NCBI GenBank assembly: GCA_964616135.1
Contig: CAZTTQ010000009.1
Coordinates: forward strand, 1 to 35,872
Length of the DNA: 35,872 nt
Direction: 5' to 3'
Source: JAJYIV01 sp964616135
Lineage (GTDB): Bacteria; Patescibacteriota; Patescibacteriia; UBA9934; GWF2-40-263
Part shown: in pieces, positions 34,261-35,872 of the stretch
How positions within the stretch are numbered: the first letter of the stretch is position 1
How the letters are laid out: every line of letters begins with the position of its first letter
Made by a program: the position numbers and the translations under genes
Notes under the pieces: model-generated
Seen by the model: the letters and a program-made list of their open reading frames with translations, nothing else
Told to the model about the DNA's origin: nothing
The model's database searches: none

Positions 34261-35872
34261 ATGAACGACCGCAATAAGAATTTTCAGCGCGGCCCCCGCG
34301 CGAACGTCGACCGTTTCCGCGGTCGCGTGTTTCGCGCTGCCGGCGCCGCCCAAGTAGGCACCGGCCCCGCCGTCGGTCCCACCCCCGTCGCCTCCGCCCC
34401 GATGCCCGTTGATCCTAAGGATCGCGTGCGCGTCATGGTGTTGGGTGGCTTGGAAGAAGTCGGCCGCAACTGCACCTTGATTGAATACAAGGACGACATC
34501 ATCATCATCGACATGGGGCTGCAGTTCCCCGACGACGACATGCCGGGCGTGGACTACATCATCCCCAACATGTCGTACCTGAAGGGGAAGGAAAAGAACG
34601 TCCGCGGCGTGATCATCACCCACGGCCACTACGACCACATCGGTGCCATTCCGCACACGGTTCCCTTCATCGGCAACCCGACCATTTACGCCCTGCCGAT
34701 GTCCGCGGGCATCATCAAGCGCCGCCAGACGGACTTTGATACTCCGCCCCTCAACGTCAAAATCTCCAAGATCGACGACGTGATTCAGTTGGGCGCCTTC
34801 AAGGTGTCGTTCTTCCACATCAACCACAGCATTCCGGACGCCGCCGGCATCGTCGTGGAAACCCCGGCCGGCCTCATCTGCCACACGGGTGACTGGAAGT
34901 TCGACTTCCACCCCACGGGCACCAGCCACGCCGACTTCCAAAAGATCGCCGCCTTGGGCATGAACAAGAACGTGATCGCCCTCATGGGCGACTCCACCAA
35001 CTCCAACAAGCCTGGCCACCAGGTGTCGGAAAAGGTGATCGGTGAAGAGCTTGAACGCATCCTGGAAAAGGCCCCGGGACGCGTCATCATCGCCACGTTC
35101 GCTTCCCTGCTCGGCCGCGTGAAGCAGATCCTGGAAATTTCCGAACGCATGGGGAAAAAGGTCGCGCTGGACGGCTTCTCCATGAAGACCAACGTGGAAA
35201 TCGCCAAGGAGCTCGGTTTCATCAAGATCTCCAACAGCACCTTGGTGCCGATTGAGAACATCGATGATTACCCGCCGGCCAATATGGTCGTCGTCTGCAC
35301 GGGCGCCCAGGGCGAAAAGAACGCCGCGTTGAACCGCATCGCCAGCGACGAGCACCGCTCGGTGCGCGTCGTGCCGGGCGACACCGTCGTGTTCTCTTCT
35401 TCCATCATTCCGGGCAATGAAAAGTCCGTGGAACGCCTGAAGGACATTTTCTCCCGCAAGCGCGCCCGCGTCATCAACTACCAGATGATGGACGTGCACG
35501 CCGGCGGCCACGCGCAGCAAGAGGACATCAAGCTCATGCTCGCGCTGTTCAAGCCGCAGTACTACATCCCGATCGAAGGCAACCACTTCCTGCTCCGCCA
35601 AAACGCGGACGTGGCCTATTCCATGGGCTGGCACAACGCGCCGGGCGGCCCGGGCGCCGCGGCCGCCTGCGCCGTGTGGCAGCTGCACCTGCACGCGTAC
35701 CCGCCGCTGCTGACGCCGCAGCGCCTCAAGTACCGCGTCGGCTTCGAGATGCTCAAGTCGCTCGACCTGCGCCACCGCGGCGTGCGCATCGTCTCCTGCC
35801 CGAGCTGCGCCCGTCAGGGCTTCAACGTCATCAAGACCGTCGAAATCGTCGAGCAGCGCCTGGCCCATATCG
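34261..35872 (+). CDS. rnj: ribonuclease J, truncated and fused at the window end
   Basis: Metallo-beta-lactamase/beta-CASP exo- and endoribonuclease for mRNA decay and rRNA maturation. A low-complexity N-terminal extension (~55 residues, RFRGRVFRAAG...) precedes VMVLGGLEEVGRNCTLIEY, the metal motif THGHYDHIGAI (HxHxDH), HSIPDAAGIVVETPAG, TGDWKFD, MGDSTNS and the beta-CASP motifs ATFASLLGRVKQILE and VVVCTGAQGEKNAALNRIAS. It proceeds to HAGGHAQQEDIKLMLALFKP and PIEGNHFLLRQNADVAYSMG (about residue 457). Here the family normally continues with a VFVADNGQ-type segment, but from about 35,638 the protein is no longer RNase J (see the IspG-like entry). The frame runs off the window without a stop. 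Confidence 0.92.
   Translation, partial: MNDRNKNFQRGPRANVDRFRGRVFRAAGAAQVGTGPAVGPTPVASAPMPVDPKDRVRVMVLGGLEEVGRNCTLIEYKDDIIIIDMGLQFPDDDMPGVDYIIPNMSYLKGKEKNVRGVIITHGHYDHIGAIPHTVPFIGNPTIYALPMSAGIIKRRQTDFDTPPLNVKISKIDDVIQLGAFKVSFFHINHSIPDAAGIVVETPAGLICHTGDWKFDFHPTGTSHADFQKIAALGMNKNVIALMGDSTNSNKPGHQVSEKVIGEELERILEKAPGRVIIATFASLLGRVKQILEISERMGKKVALDGFSMKTNVEIAKELGFIKISNSTLVPIENIDDYPPANMVVVCTGAQGEKNAALNRIASDEHRSVRVVPGDTVVFSSSIIPGNEKSVERLKDIFSRKRARVINYQMMDVHAGGHAQQEDIKLMLALFKPQYYIPIEGNHFLLRQNADVAYSMGWHNAPGGPGAAAACAVWQLHLHAYPPLLTPQRLKYRVGFEMLKSLDLRHRGVRIVSCPSCARQGFNVIKTVEIVEQRLAHI
35640..35872 (+). other. IspG (GcpE)-like fragment fused in frame to RNase J; probable assembly chimera
   Basis: The last 45 or so residues, VGFEMLKSLDLRHRGVRIVS then CPSCARQGFNVIKTVEIVEQ and RLAHI, are the C-terminal iron-sulfur motif region (CPxCxRQxFxVIxTV) of IspG, the enzyme making HMBPP in the MEP pathway, in an alphaproteobacterial style. 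The ~32 residues before it (PGGPGAAAACAVWQLHLHAY and on) match neither RNase J nor IspG. The DNA is also more GC-rich than the rest of the gene. A natural fusion is very unlikely; the position at the contig edge suggests a mis-joined read. Confidence 0.8.

Noticed and set aside
34045..35868. 607-codon open frame on the minus strand
   Set aside because: Lies exactly opposite ribonuclease J, which has all its catalytic motifs. The antisense product is low complexity (V, D, H, G rich), as expected from a GC-rich shadow.
1..35872. CRISPR array
   Set aside because: No regularly spaced repeats were found anywhere. The only direct repeats of note are the uvrA end and the tRNA-Leu end.

Overview
The window reads as a piece of a small-genome, GC-rich Candidate Phyla Radiation (Patescibacteria / Parcubacteria-like) chromosome. 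This is inferred from the gene families: a type IV secretion pilin-type two-helix protein fused to cysteine-rich repeats, short YidC, SecG and L19, a bactofilin, a divergent UppS, an accessory family that I recognise from memory as recurrent in Parcubacteria, and many small membrane proteins without known function. Core translation genes dominate. No rRNA operon, CRISPR array, complete transposon or phage gene is visible.

Layout. 1-4 kb: groEL (cut by the left edge) and groES behind a CIRCE-like operator, then an O-antigen-ligase-like membrane protein and a nucleotidyltransferase-like protein. 4-7 kb: nusA-yidC, yraN and two small membrane proteins. 7-9 kb: tRNA-Val(UAC)-uppS, tRNA-Leu(GAG), a lipid-kinase-like gene and a bactofilin. 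9-16.5 kb: argS, tyrS and valS, with an accessory region between tyrS and valS. 16.5-24 kb: a second accessory gene, a degenerate DHH phosphoesterase, a CCA-adding/poly(A) polymerase family enzyme, a ZIP metal transporter, tRNA-Val(GAC), tRNA-Ile(UAU)-membrane peptide-rluD, two receiver-domain-like paralogues, and rplS. 24-28.4 kb: uvrA, whose last ~245 bp are duplicated about 1.3 kb downstream. Between the copies lie a protein resembling diversity-generating-retroelement (DGR) targets and a truncated Avd-like four-helix-bundle remnant. 28.4-33.5 kb: a secreted protein with about 52 cysteines next to a DsbA-like thioredoxin-fold gene, then secG and a peptide-binding protein. 33.5-34.1 kb: two highly structured, unidentified RNA-like segments around tRNA-Leu(CAG); the last 21 nt of that tRNA and a similar terminator recur 183 bp downstream. 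34-35.9 kb: ribonuclease J, whose frame changes near 35,640 into an IspG-like tail, probably an assembly chimera at the contig end.

Regulatory style. Many promoters can be read as TTGACA-like/17 bp/TAnnnT. Core genes (tyrS, valS, cca, ZIP, several membrane proteins) have the -10 box only about 6-11 nt before the ATG and no Shine-Dalgarno, which predicts leaderless mRNAs. Lineage-specific genes instead carry leaders, a purine-rich Shine-Dalgarno and their own hairpin terminators. Two tRNAs appear to be co-transcribed with the protein gene starting 8-19 nt downstream.

The most interesting parts are the uvrA 3'-end duplication with DGR-like cargo, the two structured segments around tRNA-Leu(CAG), and the cysteine-rich pilin-like protein paired with a monothiol DsbA-like partner. 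All identifications come from reading the sequence and memory of families; no database search was run.
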